A DNA stretch of 64,000 nucleotides from Melitaea cinxia (lineage: Eukaryota > Arthropoda > Insecta > Lepidoptera > Nymphalidae): assembly GCF_905220565.1 (NCBI RefSeq), contig NC_059399.1, positions 4,619,501 to 4,683,500 of the forward strand, given 5' to 3'. The notes beneath the pieces were generated by a model that saw nothing but the letters and a program-made list of their open reading frames with translations, had not been told where the DNA came from and ran no database searches. Position 1 is the stretch's first letter. Each line of letters opens with the position of its first letter. This document shows positions 40,365 through 51,429 of the stretch, piece after piece. The position numbers were made by a program, and so were the translations under genes.

Positions 40365-43300
40365 ATTTCCGATTTTTTAGAAAAGTAGATTTGTGAGCTA
40401 GATCGATCAGGAGATTAGTAAGATGACTTCTGTGTGGAATGATGTAGGGATGCTTCATATCGTAAGGGATGTTGCTATTTTTGAGTCTGCCTCCAACGCG
40501 CAGTAATCCGTTTTGATCTAAATACGGATTTAGGCAGAGAAGCTTACTCTTAGAATTAATTTTTCCTTGTTTAGAAAGATCATTCATTTCTTGCTCAAAT
40601 TCAGATTTTTGAACGTACATTATAATTTTCTGTTTTGCGTTGCTTAATTCGGTCGATGTTAAATATTGTAATTTAATGCTTTTGTTTGAAAACGCTCGCA
40701 ATATCCATGCAAGTACGCGCGTCGCTCGCGTAAAACTGCTTTGCTTGTGAATTATTAAATTAATAATATCAATTTCGTTATTGTTACTGCTGTTTGTTTG
40801 TAAAGTATTAATTAATTTTACTTTAGTTTCTAAGTCGGTTTGATAAGTTATTTTATTTTCATGGGGATCAGAAAATGATGACAACCACGTAGGTCCGTTC
40901 CACCATAAATTGTGCTGCTGTAATTGCTCGACTTTCATGCCACGGCTAGCACAGTCAGCTGGGTTCTCTGTGCTTTTTACATAACGCCAGCATACGGGGG
41001 GCATGACGTCAGTGATTTTCTTAACTCTGTTGGCAACGAAAGGCTTCCACCGGTTGGGGTCTCCATGAATCCATCCTAGTGCTGCTGTGGAATCACACCA
41101 ACCGTAAACCTCTAGAGTTAGTGCTGATAGGCTCTGTTTAATTTTACTCATTAGTTTCGAAAGTAAAAGTGCACTGCTTAACTCCAGCCTGGGTAACGAA
41201 ACATGACTGGAGTTTGAAGTTTTATTAGCCGGTACAAGTCTCGTTTTCGCTGCTAATATTGTTACAGAGGCTGCGTTTTGATGTTTAATACAGGCGTATA
41301 TTACGCATGCGTAAGCTTTAGTTGAAGAGTCGCAAAACCCGTGTAATTGAACTATGCTTTCTTTACCGCTACCGATCCATCGAGGAACTTTTACTTCATT
41401 AATCTTTTCAATGTCTGCTCTCAATATTAACCATTTTGCATAAATGTTATCGGATATGACATCATCCCATTTCAGATTTTCTAACCAAACACTCTGGAAC
41501 AATAGCTTAAGCTGGAGTACGACTGGCGCCAAGAATCCACAAGGGTCAAATATTTTTGATATTTCTGCTAGTAGAACCCTTTTAGAAGGCTTGACTGTAA
41601 TTGGCGTTGTCATCTTGCACTGAAAGGTAAAATTATCGTCCTTAGCGATCCAGGTAAGTCCGAGTGCTTTCGTTGATTCCTGATGTTTGAAGTCATAGAC
41701 ATTTGGGGAGCTGGGTGCTACATCAACACCCTCGAGTAGCGACTTCTCATTCGATGAAAATTTGCGAAGGTTAAATCCTCCCTCTTTGAGCAATTCGATT
41801 AAGTCATGCTGTAATGTTTTGGCTGAGATGACGTCATAACTACCACATAAAGCGTCATCCATGTAAAAATGCTGTTCTAACGCTTTTGCTGCTGTAGGAA
41901 AACGATGACGCTCATCAATAGCTAGCTGCTTAAGCGTCATCATTGCTAAAAATGGGGCTGATTTAGTGCCATATGTCACTGTGCTAAGCTGATATCTATT
42001 TAAAGGTTGATTTGAATTATCTCGCCAAACTATGCATTGATAACGTTGGTCATCGGGATGCAAAATAATTTGTCTGAACATTTTTTCTAGGTCAGCTGTA
42101 AAGGCGTATTTATATTGTCTCCATTTCAAAACCAAAATCAAAAGTTCTTGTTGTAAATTTGGGCCTCTGTATAAAACATCGTTCAGACTTACACCCGATG
42201 TCGTTTTACCCGATGCATTAAATACAACTCTAAGCGAAGTAGTAATAGAGTCGGGTCTTTCAATAGCGTGGTGCGGCATATAATATAATGGTGTCATATT
42301 CGCCTTTGTTATTAAGTGCATGTGACCTAAATTGATATACTCATTAATAAACTGCTTATAATTATAAGCTAAATTTTTATTTTTGTCGAATTTACGCTCA
42401 AGCTGATAAAATTGTGCGCAGGCTGTGGGTTCAGATAATCCTAACTTCTCATCAGCGTCAGAGTGAAGTGGAAGACGTACCACGTACTTTCCATCGGATT
42501 GGCGAAAAGTAGTTTCCTTGTATTTTTGTAGACATTGATAATCTTCGAACGACATTTCCTCATTTTCGTTAATATCTTCAATGGACCAAAATTTGTGAAT
42601 GCTATCTAAGTCCACCATGATGACATTACAGCTGTAGGATTTTACACTTCCGCACAAAATCCAGCCTAGCCGCGTCTGTTGCGCAATAGGCATGTTGTCA
42701 TTTTCTTTGATGATTCCTCCCATAATTATAGAAGAATAAACATCAGCGCCTAGTAATAAATCTATTGTTCTGCTACGATAAAATTCAGGGTCTGCAAGTT
42801 GAATGTTTTTAATATATTCCCATGATGGTTTTGAGAATGATTTGTTAGGAAGATTGTTTACAGCGTGGCGCATGATAAATACATCTAGATTAAGCTGGTA
42901 CGAGTCATGACAAGATGATAGGGTGATGTTCATAGTACCTTTGCAATTATTTTCTTTCGCTCCTACTCCTAAGATAACTCCCTTGCAGTGCTTACGAGGT
43001 AGTCCCAACCGTTGAGCGCCATTCTCGGTGATAATCGACGTTTGAGATCCCTGGTCGATAAGCGCTCGCATGGTATGAAGAGAACCATCAACAGCTTGGA
43101 CGTTGATCAGAGCGGTTGCTAATAAAATCTCCTGAGTGTCATCTAGTGACGCGTTAGATTTCGAAACGGTGCTGTTGGACTTTGTATTCGACGTTGCAGT
43201 GTTTGCTGATGCGGCAAAGGCTTCATGAACCAAAGTATGATGATTTAATTGGCACTTATGACATCTTTTTCTTGAAAAACATTCATTACCGTTATGATTA

Positions 43301-44826
43301 TAAAGGCAATTTTGGCATAACGATAGCTTTTGAATTGTTTGTCGCTTGATATTTGGTTGATACGCTAAAAACGTTTCGCAATATGGAATGGCGTGATCTT
43401 TATTGCAAACGGGGCATTTTGTCTTCGCTGTTGACGTTAACCTACTTTTGCTATTAAAATTATTTGATTTAAATAATTGATTTTCATTGCTTACATATGA
43501 TTTAAATGTATATGGTTTTTTTAAATTTGAGGGCTGAGAAATATGTTGCGGATGCGGGATAGATTTTGAGGGATCTTGTTTTCGTTTAGAGGACTCTAGA
43601 GCGGTAAATTTGGCTTCTAAAAATTGTAATAAATCTTTTAAAACTGGTAAATCTCTCGGATGCTTGAGTGACTCGATGTAGTCGTTGTGAGTGTCCGCAT
43701 CTAATTTCTGCGTGATTATATATACGATGATAGGGTCCCAGTTCTCTATGCTGACTCCCAAGTTTTTGATAGCATTAAGGCATTCGTTGGTGGTGTCGTG
43801 AATCCTTTTTATTGAAATTGCGGACTGTTGCTGCATAATAGGCTGGTTGAGTAGGACACTCATGTGAGAATTAAAAATAAGTTTTGTGTTACTGTATCGG
43901 TTGTTTAACAAATCCCAACATACTTGATAGTTATCTGTGGTAATGTGTAGATGTTGCACTAGCTTTTCTGCTTCGCCCTTTAATTTACTTTTTAAAAACT
44001 GCATTTTTTGACTATTTGATAAGGCTCGATTCGTGTGGATGGTTTCGACAAACAAGTCTTTAAAGGATAACCACTGGTGGTAGCTCCCACTAAACACAGG
44101 GATATCCATTTTCGGGGTGGTTTTCTCCCGATACAGATCAGACCACATCTTGCTGTTGATACTTTTTTTAATTTCGTTAAATTTGGATTCATAGCTGCTA
44201 AACATCTCTTCATATTCTTGATCGTCTTCGTATAATTCGCTGTCTATCTCCCAGTGCAACGCGTCAATGATGGTCCAGCGTGATTGTACCGACTTCAAAA
44301 TATCTTCGTATTCCCATTTTTCTGAGACAATGTCGAGATCGATGCTGCTAATTGTACGCTGAAATGCTTTAAAATTGCTTCTTTGCCGTCTCAACATTTC
44401 TTCTAATTTGCTGCTATTACCTTGGGTTCGCGAAGTTTCTTTATCGGATGATGTCACCGGACGTGACACGCTGCCAGACGACGGTATAGCTGTAAAGCCT
44501 GGCATTTGCAACGGGGTGGCTGGCTTTAGTACGCTTTTTTCTTTAGACTCACTGGGTAAAAATGTGAGTAAATAGCTGCGTGTGTCATTGTAAAAATCGG
44601 ATGTTTTCTTATAGTAATTACTAGTGAAATATTCGTTTGATTTGTCGCTAGAATCGCAAAGCCTCAAATGATTGTTTTGAAACTCCTGCCAATAACTCTC
44701 TAAAGTGCTGAGACGCTTTTTAATATGAGCCGGTGTCTTGCGTTCGGCACCGTCTTTCTTAAAATTGATTAAAAATTGATTCATAGCCTCCATGATCTGG
44801 GTTTGGCTAGCTAGAAGGTCTTCCAT
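40285..44826 (-). CDS. BEL gag-protease-RT-RNase H polyprotein, integrase truncated
   Basis: The ATG at 44824-44826 is the first Met; the frame is open a little further upstream only through a TTG. The product is 1513 residues. Order: Gag-like DUF1759 (about 235-415); Cys/His zinc cluster (471-529: CPVC, CQNC, CHKC...H); aspartic protease with DQGS (Asp591); reverse transcriptase (RVVFNAS, catalytic Asp912 in TADLEK, YMDD 988-991); RNase H with Asp1166, Glu1215, Asp1245 and Asp1291. Homology continues into the start of the integrase zinc-binding region (HRSHLTNLLIDLAHKS), then stops near residue 1482 and ends in about 30 unrelated residues read from the envelope region in another frame. Normal BEL polyproteins carry a full integrase, several hundred residues more. 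All steps to cDNA look encoded; integration is not. Confidence 0.93.
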   Translation of the reverse strand: MEDLLASQTQIMEAMNQFLINFKKDGAERKTPAHIKKRLSTLESYWQEFQNNHLRLCDSSDKSNEYFTSNYYKKTSDFYNDTRSYLLTFLPSESKEKSVLKPATPLQMPGFTAIPSSGSVSRPVTSSDKETSRTQGNSSKLEEMLRRQRSNFKAFQRTISSIDLDIVSEKWEYEDILKSVQSRWTIIDALHWEIDSELYEDDQEYEEMFSSYESKFNEIKKSINSKMWSDLYREKTTPKMDIPVFSGSYHQWLSFKDLFVETIHTNRALSNSQKMQFLKSKLKGEAEKLVQHLHITTDNYQVCWDLLNNRYSNTKLIFNSHMSVLLNQPIMQQQSAISIKRIHDTTNECLNAIKNLGVSIENWDPIIVYIITQKLDADTHNDYIESLKHPRDLPVLKDLLQFLEAKFTALESSKRKQDPSKSIPHPQHISQPSNLKKPYTFKSYVSNENQLFKSNNFNSKSRLTSTAKTKCPVCNKDHAIPYCETFLAYQPNIKRQTIQKLSLCQNCLYNHNGNECFSRKRCHKCQLNHHTLVHEAFAASANTATSNTKSNSTVSKSNASLDDTQEILLATALINVQAVDGSLHTMRALIDQGSQTSIITENGAQRLGLPRKHCKGVILGVGAKENNCKGTMNITLSSCHDSYQLNLDVFIMRHAVNNLPNKSFSKPSWEYIKNIQLADPEFYRSRTIDLLLGADVYSSIIMGGIIKENDNMPIAQQTRLGWILCGSVKSYSCNVIMVDLDSIHKFWSIEDINENEEMSFEDYQCLQKYKETTFRQSDGKYVVRLPLHSDADEKLGLSEPTACAQFYQLERKFDKNKNLAYNYKQFINEYINLGHMHLITKANMTPLYYMPHHAIERPDSITTSLRVVFNASGKTTSGVSLNDVLYRGPNLQQELLILVLKWRQYKYAFTADLEKMFRQIILHPDDQRYQCIVWRDNSNQPLNRYQLSTVTYGTKSAPFLAMMTLKQLAIDERHRFPTAAKALEQHFYMDDALCGSYDVISAKTLQHDLIELLKEGGFNLRKFSSNEKSLLEGVDVAPSSPNVYDFKHQESTKALGLTWIAKDDNFTFQCKMTTPITVKPSKRVLLAEISKIFDPCGFLAPVVLQLKLLFQSVWLENLKWDDVISDNIYAKWLILRADIEKINEVKVPRWIGSGKESIVQLHGFCDSSTKAYACVIYACIKHQNAASVTILAAKTRLVPANKTSNSSHVSLPRLELSSALLLSKLMSKIKQSLSALTLEVYGWCDSTAALGWIHGDPNRWKPFVANRVKKITDVMPPVCWRYVKSTENPADCASRGMKVEQLQQHNLWWNGPTWLSSFSDPHENKITYQTDLETKVKLINTLQTNSSNNNEIDIINLIIHKQSSFTRATRVLAWILRAFSNKSIKLQYLTSTELSNAKQKIIMYVQKSEFEQEMNDLSKQGKINSKSKLLCLNPYLDQNGLLRVGGRLKNSNIPYDMKHPYIIPHRSHLTNLLIDLAHKSTFLKNRKYARNTRSMEVSGILRYGTLSVRHKDT

Positions 44827-44967
44827 TTTTATAAAATGATACAAATACTGATACTGCTGATAAAAGAGAGCTGTAGACTCACCAAAGCTGCTGCTGGTTG
44901 ACTTACGTGGCGGCCCTTACTGCGCTCGTAAAAAAATCACTCGCGATATAAGTCCCGCTCACGATAA

Positions 44968-44980
44968 GCTCGAAGGACCA
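44968..44980 (-). other. Primer binding site (tRNA-Tyr type)
   Basis: Plus-strand GCTCGAAGGACCA, 6 bases inside the 5' LTR, equals the 3' end (acceptor stem plus CCA) of animal tRNA-Tyr as I know it. Its complement on the element sense strand starts TGGTCC, as a primer site should. Confidence 0.75.
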
Positions 44981-44986
44981 AAAAGA

Positions 44987-45211
44987 TGTATGTTACACCT
45001 GACTTGCTGCTGCTGATTATGGTAGATAAAAGATATAAAAATAAAAGTTAAAATATAAATATATTTGCTAATATTTAATTGCTAGGAATGAGCTCACGAA
45101 CGCGCTGTACGATGATGATATGTGAACGTGAACTGATGTATGTAGCTAATGAATCGTGCAACTAACGTAAACTGCTGATCGGGCGATAGGTATGTGCGGC
45201 TGAACCGTACA
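44987..45211 (-). repeat. 5' LTR of BEL element
   Basis: 225 bp, identical by eye to the 3' LTR. As the 5' LTR it should hold the promoter; element-sense sequence includes CATCAGTTC, an initiator-like motif, and AT-rich stretches, but no single clear TATA box was chosen. Confidence 0.95.
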
Positions 45212-45216
45212 ATATT

Positions 45217-46488
45217 AATGTAACTTTATTTAAATACACGTTATTGTTTACAGCTTTAATTATGCATCTAAATATCTTGAGCTAATTAACTAGTGCAAAC
45301 ATTTTCTTTTTGAATTCTGTAATCGATTATAGTGGAATCGATACCCAAATAATTTGATGAAAACTATCTTTCTCAATTTTCTCCGCTTCTAGATTCAGAA
45401 TTGAGCTGATATTTAATATTTTAAAATAAAAAAATATGACCAATTTTTTAAACAATATCTCTACTCATTACATTTTGGCCCAAAAGTCGCATTCTCCTTT
45501 TATTTCTTTACAAAAATTGTATAGTTTTGAAAACATAACAAATATACAAGATTTTAGTATTATTAATTGTACAAGCCCTATGCATGACTGCAAAGTACAA
45601 AATGTAAACAGGTATGAGTAATAGATTGTCTTTTTTTCTTTGTTGAAAAACGGTATTAGATTTTTCATTCAAAATAATTTAACAATTTAAATCAAACATT
45701 ATTTATTTCTGATTTTAAATAATAAAAACGAGGATCTTCTATCTGCTATATTTTTTTTTCGTAATTTATAATCTTTTTAAATCGTTTGGAAATTCTTATT
45801 AAAATACAATGATAGAGAGATATATTTGAAAGATTACAACTTTTAAGCACGAATTATTCTAGTGTTTAATATTACAAATTATAACATAATACAGTGGTAT
45901 TGTTAAAAATATGAATATTTTATTTTTTACATCGCAACATAATAAAATTCTAGTACTCCACGATTTCGAACAACGAAAATCAATTTGTAACATTTAGCGT
46001 AGTGGAATTCGTTGTTAGTAATCTTGATGTGAATTTTAATTTCAATTACGGACAGTCACCTCTCACACTCTTTATCGATAAGGCTTTGGTTAAGCTTAGA
46101 TCGCTTGGAGTATGGTTTACACCTTAACAATTTAATAAATAATACGGTTTGACGACGCGTTTACTATATAATGGGTATCATATGGTGCTTTTTATATACA
46201 AGTTAGAGTAAGTTATAAAACTTAATTTATAAATAGAAACTATTTGAAAAATAAAAATACTAAAGCACAATCACCCAAAATTTGTAAAAAGTCAAAAGAC
46301 TTTAAGAAATGATTTCAGCGTGAAGTCCAAATTTCCTTATGAATTTAAATTGAATTTGCTTATTGAAGTAAAAACTGCATTTTTATACGCTATCAGCTGA
46401 ATTAACGAGCTGCGTACGTTTCGTGCAAATTAGATTTTTATCAATTTTTTCCTACCTATAACCTTGTAATGACAATAATGAACACATC
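45217..46488. other. AT-rich intergenic DNA
   Basis: Flanks the BEL element. No recognisable gene or repeat; open frames up to 66 codons only. Confidence 0.45.
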
Positions 46489-46822
46489 TCATCACATCAC
46501 AGCAGCCTTTTGCAGTCCACTACTGGACATATGCCTCCACAAGTTTATGCCAAAAATGGCGTGAACTCATGTGTTTTGCCCATAGTCACCAGTGGGCAGG
46601 CGGGTTGGTGACCGCAGGGCTGGCTTTGTCGCACCGAAGACGCTGCTGCCCGTCTTCGGCCTGTGTATTTCAAAGCCAGCAGTTGGAAGGTTATCCCAAT
46701 ATCGGTCGGCTTTTTAAGTTCCAAGGTAGTAGTGGAACTGTGTTATCCCTTAGTCGCTTCTTACGACACCCACGGTAAGAGAGGGGGTGGTTATATTCTT
46801 TGATGCCGTAACTAAACAGCAT
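46489..46822 (-). repeat. SINE-like repeat with RTE-type tail, copy 2
   Basis: Reverse-orientation partner of 19633-19970. It starts (low coordinate) CATCACATCACAGCAGCC, with the tail motif CAGTCCACTACTGGACATAT, and ends with ATGCCGTAACTAAACAGCAT. The two copies are similar over their whole length, so this is a defined unit of about 335 bp. Confidence 0.8.
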
Positions 46823-47230
46823 ATAATAAATACATAATGAACACGAAAAACTAAAATTATATAATTTAGTGTAGACGTCCAGAAAAAAAAATATATATTT
46901 GCTTATGGCGATTTTATATTTTGGAAAAAATTAAATAACTTGAAAATACTGTCTGTTATTCGTCTGGTCGCCGCCTTATCGCTGAGTCACCGCTAACCCT
47001 CACGATATGTCTAAGGACACGTACTTCTATAGAAATCACGCTATGTAGTTTTTCGGTGTTCGTTTCATTAAACTTAGCTCGTGTTAATTCTGGGAAAAGT
47101 TTTTTGTTTTCGAGTACATGTCGGAGATTAAATAGTTACTTTGTGAATGTTTTCGGTGAGTTTTAACATGTCACGTAAACTTTTAATCTCACCTTAATTT
47201 TAATGTTACGTCCGTCGACCACCGTCGACA

Positions 47231-47233
<3 letters not shown>

Positions 47234-47280
<47 letters not shown>
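47234..47280. repeat. (TA)n microsatellite
   Basis: About 47 bp of uninterrupted TA. Confidence 0.95.
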
Positions 47281-47285
<5 letters not shown>

Positions 47286-47421
47286 TTTGATGTAGGTAGT
47301 TTTAGTTTTTCTGCTCTGAACACGGGTTTGGTATCTAACATATTCTCTTAGCAGTCATGAAATTACACTTTATACTTTCTCCGAATATTTTATACACGAA
47401 AGAAAGTAGGTAGTACTCAAA

Positions 47422-47489
47422 ATTTTATTTTTCACAAATTATATGATATATATAAATTTTATTTTTTACAAATTATATGATATATATAA
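47422..47489. repeat. 34-bp tandem duplication
   Basis: Two adjacent 34-bp units, each containing ACAAATTATATGATATATAT; one base differs (TTTTTC versus TTTTTT). Confidence 0.85.
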
Positions 47490-48683
47490 ATTATATTAAA
47501 CATACCTTTTTGCTGTTCAGGATATCAATGATCTGCAAAAGAAAAGAAACATGAATAGTACATTGCAATATAATATTTATATTAGAAATACTTTATATAA
47601 CAAATACACAGCTATCCATAACACAATATATACAATAATAAAATATGAAAAAAAAACTTAACAATGAACAAAAAATGTTCATGGTATACTCTTTACATTG
47701 AGGTTATACTGTCAAATCGGTTTTTAATTTGTTAAGTTATAACAATACCTCTATTAAGTATATGAAAGGAATCCGATAAAGAGACCAGATATTCAATAAC
47801 AATCGATCCTATAAACTATTATAGCGTTTAAATACAATAATAATACTGACAGGCGACGACAAAAACTGAAAAAAGTAGTATCTATAAATTGCTGCTACAT
47901 TTAGTACTAACTTCGTTTAATATTTTGAAAAATATTATATATTATGTAGAACCATTAGTCAATGTACATTAATGCTTATAATAATCATTTGTAATGTTGA
48001 AACTAAGAACTGGAGCAATTAAACTAAAATAAGTTAAAGTTGAAGGAGTTGAAAAAAACTCGAAATAAAGACATATATAATAAAGATATAATTTTAATTA
48101 TGTTTACATTAAGCTGATGTTACGTTTGTTAAGTCTTAAATATTACTAGCGTCTGCTTCTACGACCCTATGACGTTGTATTAATGTACAGTTACTATGTA
48201 GTTTGTTATCACTACAGTGTAACAGTCTCCCTATTCCCACTGGTGATCAAAGGTATCGTTTGATTTCATACCAAAAAAAAAAGTTGTAGCCACGTTTCTA
48301 TGTTTGTATTTAGACAAAATAATGGCCAATTTAAATTGTATTCAAATCAAAAGAATATGAAATGAAATGAACAATAATTAGAAGAATACATATATATTCT
48401 TAAGTAAATAAGTTAATTCTGTTCCGATTTTTCCCCTTTCAAGTAAGCGTTAAGCTCGTGGCTTAAAAGGGTTCGAAAATAGACGTGTCTGAGATCGAAA
48501 ATAGTGAGGTGCTAAGAATAAAGAAAAGAGAATAGGTTGAATCAAATGACATATCATTTATTAAAGACGACCGAGGCATTGTGAGTACAGAATATACTAG
48601 GAACGTTATTTACTGTAAACTTTAAATGTTAACAATTTGAAAAGTGTTTCTATGTCGATAATATTTGACAAATAATTGTAAAA

Positions 48684-50059
48684 AACAGACTTAAATACAA
48701 CGTAGGTAGGCGAAAATATAGACAAGTAAATACACATTATTAGAAATCAAAAATTAGTAATCAGATCTGAATCAAATTTAAATGGTAGGGTAAAACCGGG
48801 ATAGATGCCTCACTTTTTGAAATAGCCACCTAATTTTAAAAATATTATTTTTATACGAATAATTTTTATTAATATAGCTAGCTCAATCCTTTATGTTGAA
48901 TTATGACTATTTTTTTTCAACCTAGCCAATGCAGATTAAGCAGAAATTAGCTTTTCGTGAACCCTTTTTTTGAGGATAGATGCCTACCTGTATGGATAGT
49001 TGCCTCACCATGAAAATAGTGAGTAGGATAGATGCCCTTTAAACCGTGTAAACGAAAAACCAAACCAAATGTTAGGTTAGGCTACTCCTAAAACATCGAT
49101 TGTCTCCAAGAAACATGGGCCATAGCAATGAAATTTTTTTTTGTGTTTTTTTTATATCTTTTAATTGTTATAATTAGAATATAATTTTTATATCACACAA
49201 ATTATACTATATATATTAATTTAATTAAATTTTACAAGCATTTATTCAACAAAAGTATAAATTCTTAATTGTTGGTCTAAAATATTCATATCAAGTGTCA
49301 ACATGCACATTGCACAATCATACTTTCTCATCGAAAGCTGACTGTAGGTTTTCTATAGTCCAAGAACATACTCGAGCTCGCATTTCTTCCTTTCTTTTAT
49401 ATTTTCGTGGCATAGTTCTGCTAGAATCAGTAAAACATCCAAACATAAATATACCTAAATACATAAAAAACATAACAGACACAAAAAAAATTATACATAT
49501 AAACTTACTCTGTATATGGTAACCTATACCTCAAAAAATCAGGGCAACTATCCTTTGTGATTGGGATAGATGCCCACGTATTTTTTAAATAAATTATAAA
49601 CAAAATAGCATCTATTTACAACTATATGCAGACTCAATGACCCAGTATATAGATGTGATAAAAAATATAACGGAATTTATTACTATTTATAAAATTATAC
49701 AACCTTAAATACTAACCTTTAAAACTTTGACGTGTTTTTAAATTTCGCCACGGAGAAAATTACACACAGGATCCAAACGCGTCCTTGCCACACGAATATC
49801 TGTGGATACCCGAGGTACGGGGTGTCTTCGACTCCTACTTATGCGATTAATTTTTATTTGTGAGTTCGGGATGTTAGGTTTTTAGAACATGAGGCATCTA
49901 TCCCACTGCGGCATCTCTCCCGGTTTTACCATACCTGACAAGCACTTTTTATTTAAAAAAAAAGACATTAATATCGGTACATCCATTAAAGAATACTGTA
50001 ACAGACATATAAAACATACATTCGAATAGAGAGCAACCTCTTTTTTTTGAAGTCGATTA
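48684..50059 (-). repeat. Old family E copy, split by a nested element
   Basis: The left part (48684-48787) matches the inverted 3' half of family E (ACTTAAATACAACGTAGGTA, AATCAGATCTGAATCAAATT). The right part (49932-50059) matches its other end (ATATCGGTACATCC, AACCTCTTTTTTTTGAAGTC). Both parts are in the order and orientation of an uninterrupted copy, so a single element was split by the insertion at 48788-49931. Confidence 0.65.
48788..49931. mobile_element. TA-flanked terminal-inverted-repeat element, non-autonomous
   Basis: The left end reads GGGTAAAACCGGGATAGATG; the right end, inverted, reads TGGTAAAACCGGGAGAGATG. Thus the first ~22 bases form a terminal inverted repeat with two mismatches. 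TA dinucleotides flank both ends (48786-48787 and 49932-49933), and at the matching point of the uninterrupted family E copy at 60218-60629 a TA is also present, which supports a TA target. The motif GGATAGATGCC recurs inside each end (48800, 48975, 49023, 49562 and inverted near 49893). No transposase frame is present; a 75-codon open frame has no motif. TA targeting suggests the Tc1/mariner/pogo superfamily, not proven. Confidence 0.72.
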
Positions 50060-51253
50060 ATTCATAATAGGTGGGGGAAAAGCTTTTTCGTATATTTTAG
50101 TAAAAAGTTGTAATAAAATCTTTATGGTTGTATTGTTTGTAACTGGCTGGTTCTATTCTATTTCCCGCCACTTTTGACTTGTTTTTCATTTTTTTATTAA
50201 GAAAATGGGATTATAATTAATGTTGTAAAATCAGACCCTTTCATTTGCATTTCTATATAAAAAACGAAGAAACTTTTCCCCTAATAATACTTACTAGCCC
50301 AAAATTATAAACTATTTTTAAATTTTCCACTGAATTTGAAAAATACTATGCGCCAGCCCTAATTGACATATCCCAAATGAGAGTATAACCGCTTGCACTT
50401 CGCACAATCGCTCCTTCTAGACTTGAAGGTTTGGATTACTACATATAAGAGTTCTTTAAAATGCACCTTTTTTAAATACAACACAATATATGCTACTATA
50501 TGTATATACTGGCAGTTAGAAAATGAATCTTATTTTGTTTACAATTTAATATGACGTCATTCGTGTCCACTTTCGATTATGAGTCATAGCAAGCTATGGT
50601 CTATTACTACAGGTCATCTTTGTATTACCAATCCGAGACATTTGACATGACATTCGTGATATCAATTATGACATTATATTGGCACTTTTTAAGCCATAAA
50701 GCAGATTAAATGTTTGGTCCTCTCATAACCTTAGTATGCGATCAACCTTGTAAACTGCAGTGAATAAAAATCAGCTTCATCAACATCATACATGGAATAA
50801 ACTGCAGCTACCATTGTCAAGTTCACAGCATCCCCGCCACGACGAGTGCACGCGGCTCCATTAAATCGGTTATTAACGAACCCATGGCGCAGTGGATTTT
50901 AATGACACTCGACGCGTGATTTTTGTTCAACTCGTTATACTTCACCATTTTAATCGAGCATTTATTATTTAATTAATAAATATGAGAAATTGTGATTAAG
51001 TTTTTGTTTTTAATGAAGTTATTATTTTTAGAGGATTTAATAAAAAAGTAAATTAAATTTTTTTTTGTTAGTTTATAAATCGGACTAATTTCAGAAGATT
51101 TCAAAAATCTTATCCGTTAGAATACTTTAGTAAAAAAATTTCATAGGCTGTAAATCGTCACACTAAGGCTTAGTAACTTATAAACGATAGTGAAATCACG
51201 AAGGTAATAAAAAGATGTGATTGAAAATAAAGTATTTCAAAAAAATAATTATA
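50060..51253. other. AT-rich intergenic DNA
   Basis: No recognisable gene. A GC-richer patch at about 50820-50940 (CATCCCCGCCACGACGAGTG) has no readable protein motif and could be a conserved non-coding or regulatory segment. Confidence 0.4.
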
Positions 51254-51429
51254 TATATACTGATATTATAAAGCTAAAGAGCTTTTTGTTTGTTTGTTTG
51301 AATGCGCTAATTTCAGGAAATATTGTTCTAATTTGAAAAATTCTTTCAATATTTGATAGCCCGTTTTTCGGGGAAGGCTAAAAGCTATTTTTTCAAATTA
51401 ACGCGTGGGAATCCGCGAGGCACAGCTAG
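51254..51429 (+). mobile_element. Short Helitron-like repeat
   Basis: Starts near ATACTGATATTATAAAGC and ends GGCACAGCTAG before a T. The interior (GTTTGTTTGTTTGAATGCGC, AATTCTTTCAATATTTGATA, CGGGGAAGGCTAAAAGC) matches a common moth/butterfly Helitron-type repeat. The 5' TC start is not clear, so the left boundary is uncertain. Confidence 0.65.

Larger units (their letters stand above)
38202..45216 (-). mobile_element. BEL/Pao LTR retrotransposon with env-like gene
   Basis: LTRs of 225 bp at 38207-38431 and 44987-45211 run TGTA...TACA and are identical by eye. The 5-bp sequence ATATT flanks both outer ends (38202-38206 and 45212-45216) as a target duplication. Read on the minus strand the order is 5' LTR, tRNA primer site, gag-protease-RT-RNase H frame, envelope-like frame, 3' LTR. 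The family is set by the gag-like DUF1759 domain, the DQGSQ protease and the BEL-type RT/RNase H. The integrase core is absent. Identical LTRs and two open frames argue for a very recent insertion, but without integrase it could only move with help from a complete relative. No strong polypurine tract is seen next to the 3' LTR. Confidence 0.95.
46823..48683. other. AT-rich intergenic DNA with simple repeats
   Basis: Contains a TA microsatellite (47234-47280) and a 34-bp tandem duplication (47422-47489). No gene recognised. Confidence 0.45.

Noticed and set aside
43992..44575. Open frames inside the gag region in other registers
   Set aside because: The 1513-codon polyprotein with ordered domains explains this DNA; the others have no motif.
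44827..44844. Six extra codons upstream of the polyprotein ATG
   Set aside because: The upstream initiator would be TTG; the ATG at 44824-44826 is the natural start.
49295..49522. 75-codon frame inside the nested TA element
   Set aside because: No transposase motif and low complexity; the element looks non-coding.
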